64,000 bases of DNA from Prorocentrum cordatum (GCA_963575745.1 CAUYUJ010021161.1:62001-126000); one strand, 5' to 3'; shown: positions 19,080 to 29,760, numbered from the stretch's first letter. Notes: generated from the sequence alone by a model not told the origin. Program-made: numbers and translations.

Positions 19080-21330
19080 CAGGCGCTGCTGGACGCTGCC
19101 GCGCGCTCTCGCGCGCTCCTGGGGTGTGCCGCGTGGGCCTCTGGGACGGTGACCCCGCCCAACAGGGCCCCCAAACGGGCGAAAAAGACCCCGAGAAGCC
19201 CCCAGGACCCAGGAGAGTCCAAGAGGCCTCCTAAACGGCCCAAGAGCTTCCAAAGACGCCCAAGATGGCCTCAATACGGCCCAAGAAGCCCCCGAAACGT
19301 CCCAAAGAGCTCCAAGAGGAGCCCCAAAGAGGGCCCCAAGAAGCAAAACTCGTCACATTCCCGGACGAAGACGTATATTTGTTTGCATATTCGCCACTTG
19401 GGCTTTCAGAGCGTCGAAGACGGCCCCAGAAGCCCCCAAGATCGCCCCAAGACAGCCCAAGAGGCCCCCAAGAGGGCTCCAAGACGGCTCAAGAGGGCCC
19501 CAAGACGGCCCAGGAGGCCCCCAAGACGGCCCAAGAGGGCCCCAGGACGGGGCCCAGAGGGGGAAGCCGAACGGACATTCCGAGCCTTCCGCCACAGACG
19601 CCTCCAGGAGGACCCAAGGAGCCCCCAAGCAGCCCCAGGAGGCCCGAAGAGGCCCCCCAAGAGACCTCAGGAGAGCCCCAAGAAGCCCCAAGAGGCCCCC
19701 AAGACGCCCCAAGAGGGCTCTCTGGCCCACAACCCAGGCACGGTGGCGGGATGGACCGAAGGCAACTAGTCCGCCGCCCCCTGTTGATTCATCACAGGGG
19801 TGCCTGGCGTGCTAGATTTTATCGGTTTTGGTTTTGGTTCAACTCCCCCAGTGGGCTTCGGCCCGTCCCGCCAGCCACCCGTAAGCTTCGCAAACGACCT
19901 CAACGATCACAACAAATCCTCCAAGATGGCTCGAGATGGCCTCCAAGACGGCCAAGATGGCCACCAAGACGGCTAAGATAGCCCCAAGATGCCTCCAAGA
20001 CGGCCCACGATGCACCCAAGACGGCCTAAGATGGCCTCAAGATGGCCCAAAACGGTCCAAGAGGCTCTCAAGAGGCCTCCAAGACGGCCCAAGAGGCCTC
20101 CAAGAGGTCTTCCAGGAAGGCCCGAAGAAGCCAAAATCATAGATTTCCCTTAGGTGTTTGAAGGATTTTAGCATTTGCGCCTTGTCGGCTTTCCGACGGC
20201 CCAAGACGGCCCAAAAGACCCCCAAGGTCGCCCCAAGATCGCCCAAGAGCCCTCCAAGATGGCCCTATGACGGCCCAAGAGGCCCCCGAGACGGTCCCAA
20301 GAGGGCCTGAAGACGCCCAAGAGGCCTCCAAGATGGGCAAGATGGCCTCCAAGATGCCTCCAAGACGGCCAAGATGGCCTCCAAGACGGCCAACATGGCA
20401 CCAAAATGCCTCCAAGACGGCCCAAGATGCACCCAAGACGGCCTTAGATGGGTCCAAAAGGCCCCCACGAGGCCTCCAAGATAGCCCAAGAGGCCTCCAA
20501 GAGGTCCTCCAGGAAGGCCCGAAAGGGCCAACATGATTGATTTTCTTTGGTGTTTGAATGATTTTTGCAGTTGCGTCTTTTCGGCTAGGGCCCCCAAGGT
20601 CGCCCCAAGAGCGCCCAAGAGGCCTCCAAGATGGCCCCATGACGGCCCAAGAAGCCCCCAAGATGGCCCCAAGAGGGCCCCAAGACGGCCCAAGAGGCCT
20701 CCAAAACGCCCAAGATGGTACAAGATGGCCCGCAAGATGCCTCCACGATGGCCAAGATGGCCTCCAAGACAGCTCAGATGGCCCCAAGATGCCTCCAAGA
20801 CGGGCCAAGATGGCCTCAAGATGGCCTAAGACGGCCCAAAAGGCCCGCAGGATGCCTCCAAGACGGCCCAAGAGCCCTCCAGTACGTCCTCAAGGAAGGC
20901 CCAAAAGGGCCAAAATCAATGATTTTCCATAGGTTTTTAAAGGATTCTGGCATGTTCTTCTTTTCAGCTCTGCGACGGCCCAAGACGGCCCAAGAGGCCC
21001 CCAATGTCGCCCCAAGAGCGCCCAAGAGGCCTCCAAGATGGCCCCATGACGGCCCAAGAGGCCCCCAAGAAGGCCCCAAGAGGGCCCCAAGACGGCCCAA
21101 GAGGCCTCCAAGACGCTCAAGATGGCCTCCAAGACGTCCCTGAGGCGCCCCCTGAGGCCCCCAAGACGGCGTCAGACGGGCCAGGAAAGCCCTAAGACGG
21201 CCAAAGAGGCCCCCAAGAAGCACCCGAACGCCCCCAGCAGGCCCAAGGAGGTCCCCAAGAGGCCTCCAAGAGGCCCCCAGGAAGCTCCCAGCAGGCCCCA
21301 AGAGTGCCCCAAGAGGCTCAAAGAAGCCTC
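19080..21330. repeat. Degenerate GGCCCCCAAGA minisatellite arrays
   Basis: A 9-11-bp degenerate unit of the type GGCCYCCAAGA(C/G) fills most of this stretch, with a short non-array break near 19735-19910. Spacers of about 70 AT-richer bases recur at about 19346, 20136, 20529 and 20911; they share words like ATAGATTTTC, GTTTGAAGGATTTT and CTTTTCGGC. The last three are about 390 bp apart, which indicates a higher-order repeat. Long open frames with Arg-Pro-Pro-Lys or Gly-Leu-Leu-Gly patterns in all six frames are artefacts. Confidence 0.9.
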
Positions 21331-21654
21331 TTTCTCCTCCTCCTACTCCTACTCTTGCTCTTCCTATTTCTCTTCCTCTTCGTGTTCATTTTCCCCCACA
21401 TGTTCCCCGAAGGCTTTCCGAACCGACTCGGGGAACACATGGCCGATAGCTTGTCAGACCTCTGACCACAACGTTCAGCCACATCGGCGTTTCCAAAAAG
21501 GCAGGGGGCGGCGGTGATTCGCCGTAGGCGTCTTCGATACCAAACAGATATCCGCCACAGTGCCCCCTGGCACGTTGAGGCGTGTAGAACCTGGGCCGGC
21601 ACGGGAACGGAAAGAGCGCTTGAGGAACTTGCACGAGATGGCTCATGGCACCCT

Positions 21655-22004
21655 TCGCTCTTGGGAGCCTTGGTGTTGAGAGCTTGTTACGTCACCGCTC
21701 GCTCTTGGAAGCCCTAGTGTTCAGAGATTGTTACGTTGCCGCTCGCTCTTGGGAGCCTTGGTATTGAGAGCTTGTTACGTCACCGATCGCTCTTGGGAGT
21801 CTTGGTATTCAGAAATGATTACGTTGCCTCTCGCTCTTGGGAGCCTTGGTGTTGATAGCTTGTTACATTGCCACTCGCCCTTGGGAGCCTCGGTATTTAT
21901 CATTGCTTATGTAACCGTTCGCCTTGGTGTTACGAGCTTGTCACGTCACCGCTCGCTGTTGGGAGCTTTGGTGTGAAGAGCTTTTTGCGTTACCGATCGC
22001 TCTG
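21655..22004. repeat. 44-bp tandem repeat
   Basis: The unit begins TCGCTCTTGGGAGCCTTGGT and ends with GAGAGCTTGTTACGTCACCG-like sequence. Unit starts lie at 21655, 21699, 21743, 21787, 21831, 21875 and 21919, exactly 44 bases apart, then 21953 (a unit shortened by 10) and 21997. Period is better kept than sequence. It lies between oppositely oriented GGCCCCCAAGA arrays. Confidence 0.95.
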
Positions 22005-22019
22005 TCATGTGGCGTCTCT

Positions 22020-22610
22020 GGGCCTTCTTGGGGTCCTGTGGGGGCTCTTTTAGACTGTATTGGGGCCCTCTTGGGCCGTCTTGGGGCCCTCTTGGGCCGT
22101 CTTGGGCCCTCTTGGACGCTTTTGGCCGTCTTGGCGCTCTCTTGGCGGCCTCTTGGGGCCCTCTTGGGAGCCTCTGGGGCTCTCTTGGGGCCTCTTGGGG
22201 CCCTCTCGGGCCGTTTCGGGGCCCTCTTGGGCCGTCTTGGGGCCCTCTTGGGCCGTTTTCGGGCCTTTCCGGGGGCCTCTTGGGCCGTCTTGGGGCGATC
22301 TTTGGAGCCTCTTGGGCCGTTTTCGGCTGTTTTTTGGTTCGAAAATGCGAGAACCCAAAAATCATTAAAATGCTTATTGAAAATCAATGGTTTTTGCCTC
22401 CTGAGTGGCTGTTGGAGGTCCTCGTGGGGGCCTCTTGGGGCGTCTGGGGGGTCTCTTAAGCAGTCTTGGGGGGCATCTTCGCTTCTCTTGGAACGCTTTT
22501 TGGCTGTCTTGGGGCCTCTTGGGCGTCTCTTGGGCCGTCGTGGAGGTATCCTAAGCCGTCTTGGGGACCTCTTGGAGGTATCTGGAGCCGTCCTGGGCCG
22601 AAAAAGCCGC
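22020..22610. repeat. GGCCCCCAAGA array, inverted orientation
   Basis: The array reads CTTGGGGCCCTCTTGGGCCGTC on the plus strand, the reverse complement of the arrays on either side. An AT-rich spacer with AATCATTAAAATGCTTATTG at 22355-22400 is an inverted copy of the spacers at 20136-20911. A C-homopolymer of 14 lies at 22656-22669. Confidence 0.88.
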
Positions 22611-22849
22611 CAACTTGGCCCCCGAAGGCCGTGTTAGAAAATCGCGGTCGGCCAGCCCCCCCCCCCCCCCATTTGGGCTAAAGCCTTGTGCAGAACTTCT
22701 CTCGCTGGCGCTCCTTCCGTCATGCCAAGTGCTGTCTGGTAGGGTTTCTGTCATCTTTCTAAGGGCGCCCCCCCCCTCCCGGGTCGCGCCCACCCGGGTG
22801 CATCGCCCCCTCTTTTCGAGGCTCTGTCGGCGCCAAGACACGTCCCTGG

Positions 22850-23390
22850 CGCTTTCCAAGGCGCCCAAGACGCCCAAGATCTTCCAAAACGGACCTGGGA
22901 GGCCACCAGGGCCGCCAGGATGGCCCAAGATGCCTCCATGACGGCCAAAGAGGCCCCAAAGAAGCCCCAAGAGCGCTCCAAGAGGACTCCCGAGAGGGCC
23001 CCAACACGCAAAAAGCAAAGATTTCCATTGAGATTTTCAATGGTTTTCATGTTATCGCCTTTTCGAGCTTCCGACGCTCCAAGACGGCTCCAGGGGCCCC
23101 CAAGAGCGCCCCAAGACGTCCCGAGAGGCCCCCAAGAGGGTCCCAAGACGGCCCAAGAGGGCCTCCAAACGGCCTAAGAGGCGCCCAAGACAGCCCAATA
23201 TAACTCCCAGACGGCCCTAAGAGAGGTCCAATAGAGGGAATAAGCACCGACAATTCGATCCTTGTGCCCGAAGAGGCCCCCAGGGAGCCCCAAGGGGCCT
23301 CCGAGTAGTCCCAAGAGGACCCCAAGAGGCCTTCAAGAGGCCCCCAAACAGCCTCCAAGATGCCTCAAAACTGCCTCCAACAGGCCCCCG
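22850..23390. repeat. GGCCCCCAAGA array
   Basis: Same unit and orientation as 19080-21330. An AT-rich spacer at 23015-23085 shares GATTTTCAATGGTTTTCATG and CGCCTTTTCGAGCTTCCGACG with the spacer family. The sequence between 22670 and 22850 is GC-rich and holds nothing I can name apart from a GGTTTCTGTCATCTTTCTAAGGG word also found near 29161. Confidence 0.88.
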
Positions 23391-24060
23391 AGAGGCTTCT
23401 CACGATAAATATCCCAACGAGCATCCAAGATGCCTCCGATGCCCTCTCGAACAATCGCCACCGAACATGCTGGACTGGCCGGGTGGCGGACTTGCCGCAG
23501 GCAGCTGGATATTTGTACACCGTTTATATCTAAATCATGTACAAACCTGTGAGAAAGCACACCATGCTCGAACACTCAACACTTGTCACGTTCTGGCCCA
23601 ACGGAATAAACAATAAATATCAAAACATGTGAACAACTACAAAACATGCTGAATAATATCAACACACCTGAAATTATTATATTTGGGGATCAGTGCACCG
23701 TGGAGACCGGGCAGTGCGCATCCGCTCTGCAAAAATCCCTTGCGTCCAAATGGATGCCCCCAGACGCCCGCCATCCCAACCTCCCGGGCATCGTTTCTAT
23801 TGCCATCGTCACTTTCGTTGCAAAGATTGTGCTGTGTCGTAGTCTGCTCGCGCCTCGTACTACGCCAGCATAAGCAGACAAGTGATATTCTGCTCTCTCG
23901 GCAGAATGCATGATATCCGCCGACCCCCGCTTGCCGGGGGTGAAAAGGCGTGTGGGATTATTGGCTGTCCCCCTCCCCCTCTCCCCCTCCCCAAGAGCCC
24001 CAAATCCAGTTAAAGCCGCCCCCTCGTGGGGGTACAAGCTCTCCAACGCGCCTCCGGAGC
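23391..24060. other. Region without a recognisable gene; diverged repeat at its end
   Basis: No credible exon chain is visible. A 70-bp stretch at 23848-23915 (CTCGTACTACGCCAGCATAAGC...CGGCAGAATGCATGA) has a diverged partner at 24757-24826 (CGCGTACTACACCGGCATATG...TAGGCAGAATACACGA). The pair brackets the array at 24060-24620, so both may belong to one larger repeat unit of about 910 bp. Confidence 0.5.
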
Positions 24061-24620
24061 CTCCGGAACCTCCAAAAAGCCCCAAGAGGGTCCAAACAGA
24101 GCGCCAAGATAATCCAAGACAGCGTCGAGACGGCCCAGGGGAGCCCGACGACGGTCCAGTGTGGCTTGGAGACGGCCCACAAGGCCCCCGAGACGGCCCA
24201 AGAGTGCTCCCAGACAATCGCCGAGAGAGCCCCGAGAAGGGAAAATCTTCCCATTTCAGTCGGAAAACGTACATTTTTAGCAAACTCGCCTTTTTCGTCT
24301 TGACAGCGTCCAAGACGGCCCAAGGGGCCCCCAAGATCGTCCCAAGACGGCCCATGCGGCCCCAAGACGGCCCCAGGACGGCCCAAGAGGGCCCCAAGAC
24401 GGCCCCAGGGCCCCCCAAGACGGCCCAAGGGAGCCCCAAGAGAGCCCCAAGAAGGGCCCAAGATGGGAAACACCGAACTGACATTTCGACCCTTTCCCCC
24501 GCAGATGGCCCCAGGAGCCCCGCACAAGCCCCCGACGCGCCCCCAAAAGGCCCCAAGAGGCCTCCAAGAGGCTCCCATGAGAGGCATCCCAAGAGCCCCT
24601 CATATGCATCCAAGAGGCTC
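24060..24620. repeat. GGCCCCCAAGA array
   Basis: Same family, with an AT-rich spacer at 24240-24310. It lies between the two diverged 70-bp repeats at 23848 and 24757. From 24621 to 25022 there is no gene apart from the 3' side of the following minus-strand gene. Confidence 0.85.
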
Positions 24621-25022
24621 CTGACCCATTGGATAGCTTCCACGATCGTCGCGAGCTCTCACTCCTTCAGGGGGTCGGCGGAATGGCGAAAGCCACTTGA
24701 ATAAGGGAAACCATTCAACAACTACCGTTGAAGAACACTCTATGTCTGCTTGCAAACGCGCCGCGTACTACACCGGCATATGAAGACTAGTGCAAATTCT
24801 GCACACTAGGCAGAATACACGACACAAGTGCAATCTGTCAAACTGCCATGTGCACACAAAACCCAAATTCCTGCACAATCCTATGCACACAGCCCCACCC
24901 ACCATGCCGCTGGCATGTCAGGTGGATGATTCGGTCTTGATACTTGAGGTCCAAACCCAAACAACCTTGCCACATCTTGCAACTCCTTCACACTGCGCCC
25001 GTCTCAGGCGAAACACCATGAT

Positions 25023-25967
25023 CTACACTTCTTTAACCAGCAAGCCGTAGGGCCTCACATCCTTGGGGTCCACCGTCCACTCCTGATTGATTCCAGATCC
25101 ATCTGGGTATCCTTCGTTGATGATGGAGCCAGGCCGCACGGCCACTTGCAGCATGTACGAGAAAGCCTTTGGCCCACTGGTGGTCTGAAGCTGAATCTTT
25201 GCGCAATAATGCGCCTCTGAATACTGGGATTTTGGAGTGACATATACGCCTGCACCCAACTTACCACCAGCGCTTGCACGGAAACCACCGTCGACAATCT
25301 TTTTGGGTGCGCTAGGATCGTTTGACCTGCCCGTGCTATGGAATGCTCGATACCAATTACCTGCGTCCTGGAACGGGTGCAACCATGTGTCCCCCGTGTA
25401 TTTTCCAAGGACTTTGAAGCCATAACGGGTCCAACCGCATGGCTGGAAGTACGTGCGCTGCTTGCCTGGTGGGCCCACCTGATGTGTGCTCGAGAACTCA
25501 TGGCTGCTCTTGTTGCCCTTCTCGTCCATATCGTCCAAATTAAAGTGGAGTGCCAGCACCGCCGGCGACACCTTGAGAGCAACGAACGTGTCGAACTGAT
25601 TCCGGAGCTTCCCAGTGACATCAGCCTGCAAGATGCGCTCCTTCTCTTTGAGCGTCAGGTCGGAGACCGTGTACTTCAGATGAATACTGCCACTCTCTAT
25701 GGCTGTGACGTTGACCTTGCTCACATCCACACCAAGGCTGGACGCAATCCGATCTCTGGCGCCATCTATGAAATCGCGCTTGGCGCGGGTGTCCGAGCGC
25801 AACTCTTCTATGGATGAGGACCGGCACCAACTCGGGGGAGAGGACAACTTGAGATCCCAATCTTCTTCTTCCTCCGGAACTCCCTGCGCGAGCGAGTGCA
25901 GTACATGCAGCGCGCTGCCATTCGTACTGCCATGCCGCCCAAAGCTCACAGGCCGGTTGCCCGCCAT
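25023..25967 (-). CDS. ADP-ribosyltransferase-fold (PARP-like) protein
   Basis: An uninterrupted 314-codon gene. The C-terminal half (about 173-314) has the layout of a PARP-like ADP-ribosyltransferase found in many eukaryotes: FQPCGWTRYGFKV, then WYRAFHSTG with the His-x-Thr (H210, T212), IVDGGFRA, a GAGVYVTP strand (Y242), then EWTVDPKDVRPYGLLVKEV with E296 as the likely third H-Y-E residue. Members transfer ADP-ribose from NAD to protein or nucleic acid; activity and substrate here are inferred from fold alone. The N-terminal half (about 60-105) has a small alpha-beta module, DRIASSLGVDVSKVNVTAI, of a kind frequent in dinoflagellate proteins. No signal peptide or membrane segment is seen. 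The start is the first ATG, preceded by an A-rich leader. It faces repeats downstream and a second minus-strand gene upstream. The same gene is reported again at 45348-46292. Confidence 0.72.
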   Translation of the reverse strand: MAGNRPVSFGRHGSTNGSALHVLHSLAQGVPEEEEDWDLKLSSPPSWCRSSSIEELRSDTRAKRDFIDGARDRIASSLGVDVSKVNVTAIESGSIHLKYTVSDLTLKEKERILQADVTGKLRNQFDTFVALKVSPAVLALHFNLDDMDEKGNKSSHEFSSTHQVGPPGKQRTYFQPCGWTRYGFKVLGKYTGDTWLHPFQDAGNWYRAFHSTGRSNDPSAPKKIVDGGFRASAGGKLGAGVYVTPKSQYSEAHYCAKIQLQTTSGPKAFSYMLQVAVRPGSIINEGYPDGSGINQEWTVDPKDVRPYGLLVKEV

Positions 25968-26127
25968 GGCCTTTTTTTTGTTTGCTCTTCATGTTTAACT
26001 ATTTTCATTGTGTTATCTCAGTTTTTACTAACTAATCCCCCGCATTCTAAGTGGGGGCTCTGCTTTCTCTGGACACCCCCGCGCAGGAGAACACCTCATC
26101 CTGTCTCTCCTCCCCATTTCCTTTCAA

Positions 26128-26560
26128 CTTCATCATCACCAACAACAACAATCCCATTACCATCACCACCACTGGCCATAAGCATCATCGTCATTAGCAT
26201 CATGATCACCGCTGCCATCATCATCTCTATCACCTTCACCAGCAGCATATCATTACCGTCATCCTCATCACCATTGCCATCACCACCATCGCCACCATCA
26301 CCATTACCATCATCATCAGCATCCGCATCATCAGCATCATCAAGATCATCATTGTCATCACCATCCACCATCATTCAACATCATCGTCGTCGTCATCGCC
26401 AACACCAACATCACCATCAACAACGTCATCCTCAACATCCGTAATAATCTTCCGTATGGTCGTCGTCATCATCATCGATGTCGCCATATCATCGTCGTAA
26501 TCGCCTTCGACATCGTCAGCATCACCATCACCATCACCATCATCACCACGATGCCTGAGT
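26128..26560. repeat. (CAT/ATC)n-rich trinucleotide repeat
   Basis: An imperfect CATCAC, CATCAT and ATCGTC array with scattered changes. Open frames through it are repeats of Ser, His or Asp. Confidence 0.9.
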
Positions 26561-26571
26561 ATGGAGGACAT

Positions 26572-27373
26572 CTCGAGCGGGAGCCCCTCCCTGTGGAATC
26601 CCCACCTCCATGTTCGAATCCGAGCGGGATATCCGGAACCTGTAACTGTCGTCACGCTTGGGCTCCTGAGGCCTGATTCTAAAAAAGGAAACGTCGAGCG
26701 GGAGCCTCGTCTGCGAGTGAATCGCGAGGACCTCTCGAGCGGGAGGCCCTCCCTACGGGGTCACCACCTCCCTATTCGAACCCGAGCGGGGTATCCGAAA
26801 CCTGTAACTGTCGTCACGCTTGGGCTCCTGAGGCTTGAATCTTCAGGACGTCTCGAGCGGAAGCCCCGTCGGTGAGTGAATCGCGAGAAACTCTCGAGCG
26901 GGAGCCCAGCCCTGCGGGGCCCCCACCTCCATGTTCGAATCCGAACGGGGTATCCGAACCCTGTAACACTCGTCACTTTGGGCTCCTGAACCGAAAGGAA
27001 ATATCGAGCGGGAGCCTCGTCTGTGAGTGAATCGCGAGGAACTCTCGAGCGGGAGCCCCCCCCTACGGGGTCCCCACCTCCACGTTCGAATCCGAGCGGT
27101 TTATCCGAAGCCTGTGACTGCCGTAACTTGTGGGCTCCTGGTGCCTGAACCTGAAGGATATCTCGAGCGGGGGCCCCGTCTGTGACTGAATCGCGAGGAC
27201 CTCTCGAGCGGGGGGCCCTCCCTACGGGGTCACCACCTCCCTGTTCGAACCCGAGCGGGGTATCCGAACCCTGTAACTGTCGTCACTTTTGGGCTCCTAC
27301 GGCCTGAAACTAAAGGAAGGCTCGAGCGGGAACCTTGTAAGTGAATCTCGAGGAACTCTTGAGCGGGAGCCAC
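26572..27373. repeat. 151-162-bp tandem repeat with GTTCGAATCC boxes
   Basis: CTCGAGCGGGAG-type starts lie at 26572, 26734, 26893, 27044, 27203 and 27356, giving five full units of 151-162 bp and a partial one. Each full unit has a T-arm or B-box-like word, GTTCGAATCC, ATTCGAACCC or GTTCGAACCC (near 26612, 26774, 26933, 27084, 27243), 38-40 bases after the start, and a GTAACTGTCGTCAC-like word. A half-unit TCGAGCGGGAGCCTCG...GAGTGAATCGCGAGGA precedes most units. No full tRNA cloverleaf can be drawn. A tRNA-derived SINE tandem or a satellite with RNA polymerase III-like boxes would both fit. Confidence 0.85.
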
Positions 27374-27407
27374 CTCCCAAGCAAACTAAACGGATTCTCA
27401 TGTGGGG

Positions 27408-27950
27408 TCACACCGTCAGAGTAATCTGTTTGTTTGGATTGCCCGCCATAGCCTTGAGGATATGCGGCAAGATTGCTCGATCGGCCTCGTTGGATGGCTC
27501 TTGGGACAACACATGCTGAGTGAACGACATTGCAGACTTGAACTCCGCCTGCACACTTTGCAAATCGCGTGCCTGTCCCCATTGCGAGCGACTCAGCAAA
27601 TCCATGCCTGCATGCTCGTCACGATCCGTCCAGGCGCGTCCGCAGCGCGCGCACCGACCGGGCTGGCCCTTGTATTCCCAATGGCGCTCCATAATCCCCA
27701 CCGCCACCGTACCCGTCAGGATGCTGCCCACTCCCCAGAAGGGAAGGCCGACAGCAGCAGAGGCGACGAGCTTCACCTTTGCTTCAGCATGGCACTCGCG
27801 GCAAAGAAAATGTTCGCCCCAGCACGGCATGAGGTGGCCTCTCGTCGAGAAGGGCTGCCAACGGAAGAGGCCTCTCGTCGAAGTGGCTTGAGCCAAGGTC
27901 GCTGCGGCTCGCGGGCATCCCGAGTCTGGGACGATGCTGGCTTTTTTCAT
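27408..27950 (-). CDS. Small Cys-rich protein with a hydrophobic segment
   Basis: A 180-codon open frame with protein-like composition. Residues 43-54 carry C43-x6-C50-x2-C53-H and residues 100-103 carry CARC; together they could form one split zinc-ribbon-like site. Between them residues 61-86 (LVASAAVGLPFWGVGSILTG and following) are hydrophobic enough for a membrane hairpin. The C-terminus is soluble and polar. I do not recognise the family, and location in a membrane is inference. The start is the first ATG after an A-rich leader, similar in style to the leader of the ADP-ribosyltransferase-like gene upstream of which the tandem repeat lies. Reported again at 47733-48275. Confidence 0.55.
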   Translation of the reverse strand: MKKASIVPDSGCPRAAATLAQATSTRGLFRWQPFSTRGHLMPCWGEHFLCRECHAEAKVKLVASAAVGLPFWGVGSILTGTVAVGIMERHWEYKGQPGRCARCGRAWTDRDEHAGMDLLSRSQWGQARDLQSVQAEFKSAMSFTQHVLSQEPSNEADRAILPHILKAMAGNPNKQITLTV

Positions 27951-28118
27951 GTTCTTTACATGTTCTCATTGTTTCCCCTCACGACTTAATTTCCGGGGGC
28001 GAGTGCTCAAGAAGTGAACGCTACAGTGGAGCACCGGGGGCTGACATACGCCAGGGCCACGCGTATCTTTTCTGTGAGGTTTGGGGGCCCTGGGACGCGT
28101 TCTATCAGCTGCGCGCAG

Positions 28119-28120
<2 letters not shown>

Positions 28121-28149
<29 letters not shown>

Positions 28150-28200
28150 CGACGATAACGACGACGACGACGATGAAGATGACGACGACGACGATAGCGG

Positions 28201-28270
<70 letters not shown>
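28121..28270. repeat. (GAT)n microsatellite
   Basis: GATGATGAT with GACGAC interruptions. Copy 2 of the locus is one trinucleotide shorter here (48446-48592), the only indel I found between the copies. Confidence 0.97.
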
Positions 28271-28271
<1 letters not shown>

Positions 28272-28511
28272 CCGTGGCCGATGCCGATGGCATGGCCATG
28301 ACGATGACGACGACGACAATGCTGATGCTGATGCTGGTGGGCTATCGTGATTACGATGATGATGGTGATGATGAAGGTGATAAAGAGGATGATTATGATG
28401 ATGATAATGCTGATGCTACTGGTTATGAAGATTATATATGGTGATGACCGGGTACTGGCCTTCGGGTCGGGGAGCTGGGCTCATCCACGCCGTGTTACAT
28501 TCCATGCACAG

Positions 28512-28727
28512 GCGCTGGGGCCCCTCGAGGCCACCAGCCAGACGTGCGTTTGCCGCTACCCACCCTGCTGCCTGAGGCAAGCAGGGCCGATGGCAGCATC
28601 CGCCGCGAAGACCCCCGACGGCCAGAGGGCACCGGGCCCGCGGCGGCGTGCCAGGGCCTCCCAAGGCCCAGGCCAGCGCCGCCAAGAATTCCGAGCCGAA
28701 TCCACCCGACGAGGAAGGCGCCCGCAG
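28512..28727 (+). CDS. Possible internal exon between microsatellites
   Basis: A 216-nt segment lies between an acceptor-like CATGCACAG and a consensus donor GTAAGA. It is open in two frames, is an exact multiple of three, and encodes Cys/Arg/Pro-rich sequence (for example TCVCRYPPCCLRQAG). It is flanked on both sides by GAT repeats. No partner exons are identified, so this is a suggestion only. Confidence 0.22.
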
Positions 28728-28732
28728 GTAAG

Positions 28733-28811
28733 ATTATAATGATGACGATGATGACGGCGGTGGCGGTGATAGTGGTGATGATGCTGATGGTGGTGGTGGC
28801 AGTGGTGGTTG

Positions 28812-28859
<48 letters not shown>

Positions 28860-29100
28860 CGACGATGACGACAACGACGATGGTGTTGATGATGATGATG
28901 ATGTAAAATGACGGAAGTGATGATTCTGTTGGTAACGGTGATAACGACGGTCATGATGACGGTGATGGTGATGGTCATGGTGGTGGTGGCTGCAATGATG
29001 AACATTAGAATGGCGACAATTGCGATGATACTGAAAATAAGGATGACCATGAACTTGATAACGAAGATGTTGTTGATGATGGTGACGATGACGTGGAAGG
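28733..29100. repeat. (GAT)n and related trinucleotide repeat
   Basis: GATGATGATG with GGTGGT and ACGACG variants over about 370 bases. Met-, His- or Ser-rich frames through it are artefacts. Confidence 0.92.
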
Positions 29101-29249
29101 TGATCTACCACCGTGCCTTGGCACATTGAGGCGTGGAATAATGCCAAGGGCTGCCTGGCAGGGTTTCTGTAGTCTTCTAAGGGATCCCCCCACCTCACTT
29201 CGTTGACTGCATCGCCCCTTTTCCCGGGGATGGCGCCTCCCTGGAGCTC

Positions 29250-29760
29250 GCCAAGGCTTCCATGACGGCCCAGGAAGCCCACCCAGGCCGCCAAGATGGC
29301 TCCAGGACGGCCCAAGATTGCCTCCAGACGGCCCAAGAGGCCTCCAAGAGCCCTCCCAAGAGGACCCCAAGAGGCAACATTCATAGATTTTCATTGTGTG
29401 TTTGAAAGGTTTTGGCGTTCTCGCCTTTTCGGGTTCCCGACGCTCCAAGACGACACAAGGGGCCCCCAAGATCGCCCCGAGACGGCCCAAGAGGCCTCCA
29501 AGAGGCCCCCAAACGACCCAAGAGGCCTCCAAGACGGCCCAAGAGGCCCCCAAGACGGCTCCAAGAGGAGACCCAGACGGGGGACCCGAACGCACATTTC
29601 GAGCCCTCGGCCCCGAGAGGCCCTCAGAAAGCCCCGAAAAGCCCCCAATAAGCCCTCCCAAAATCGCTAGGAGGCCCAAAACTGCCCTCCGGAGGCCCCC
29701 GAGAGCGCTCCGAAGAGACCCCAAGGAGCACCCCTGAAGACTATGACCCCAAGGAGCATC
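29250..29760. repeat. GGCCCCCAAGA array
   Basis: Same minisatellite family with an AT-rich spacer at 29373-29445 (CATAGATTTTCATTGTGTGTTTG). The array is preceded at 29107-29140 by CACCGTGCCTTGGCACATTGAGGCGTGG, related to 21548-21577. Confidence 0.88.

Noticed and set aside
21655-22004. CRISPR array
   Set aside because: The 44-bp units are contiguous without unique spacers, and the genome is eukaryotic.
19149-24704. Many long open frames with RPPRRPKRP or GLLGRLGALLG patterns
   Set aside because: They follow the GGCCCCCAAGA minisatellite in every frame and on both strands. The repeat explains them.
26572-27373. tRNA genes
   Set aside because: GTTCGAATCC boxes are present, but no acceptor stem, D arm or anticodon arm can be folded around them.
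28120-28910. Met-, His- or Ser-repeat proteins
   Set aside because: They are translations of GAT/ATC microsatellites.
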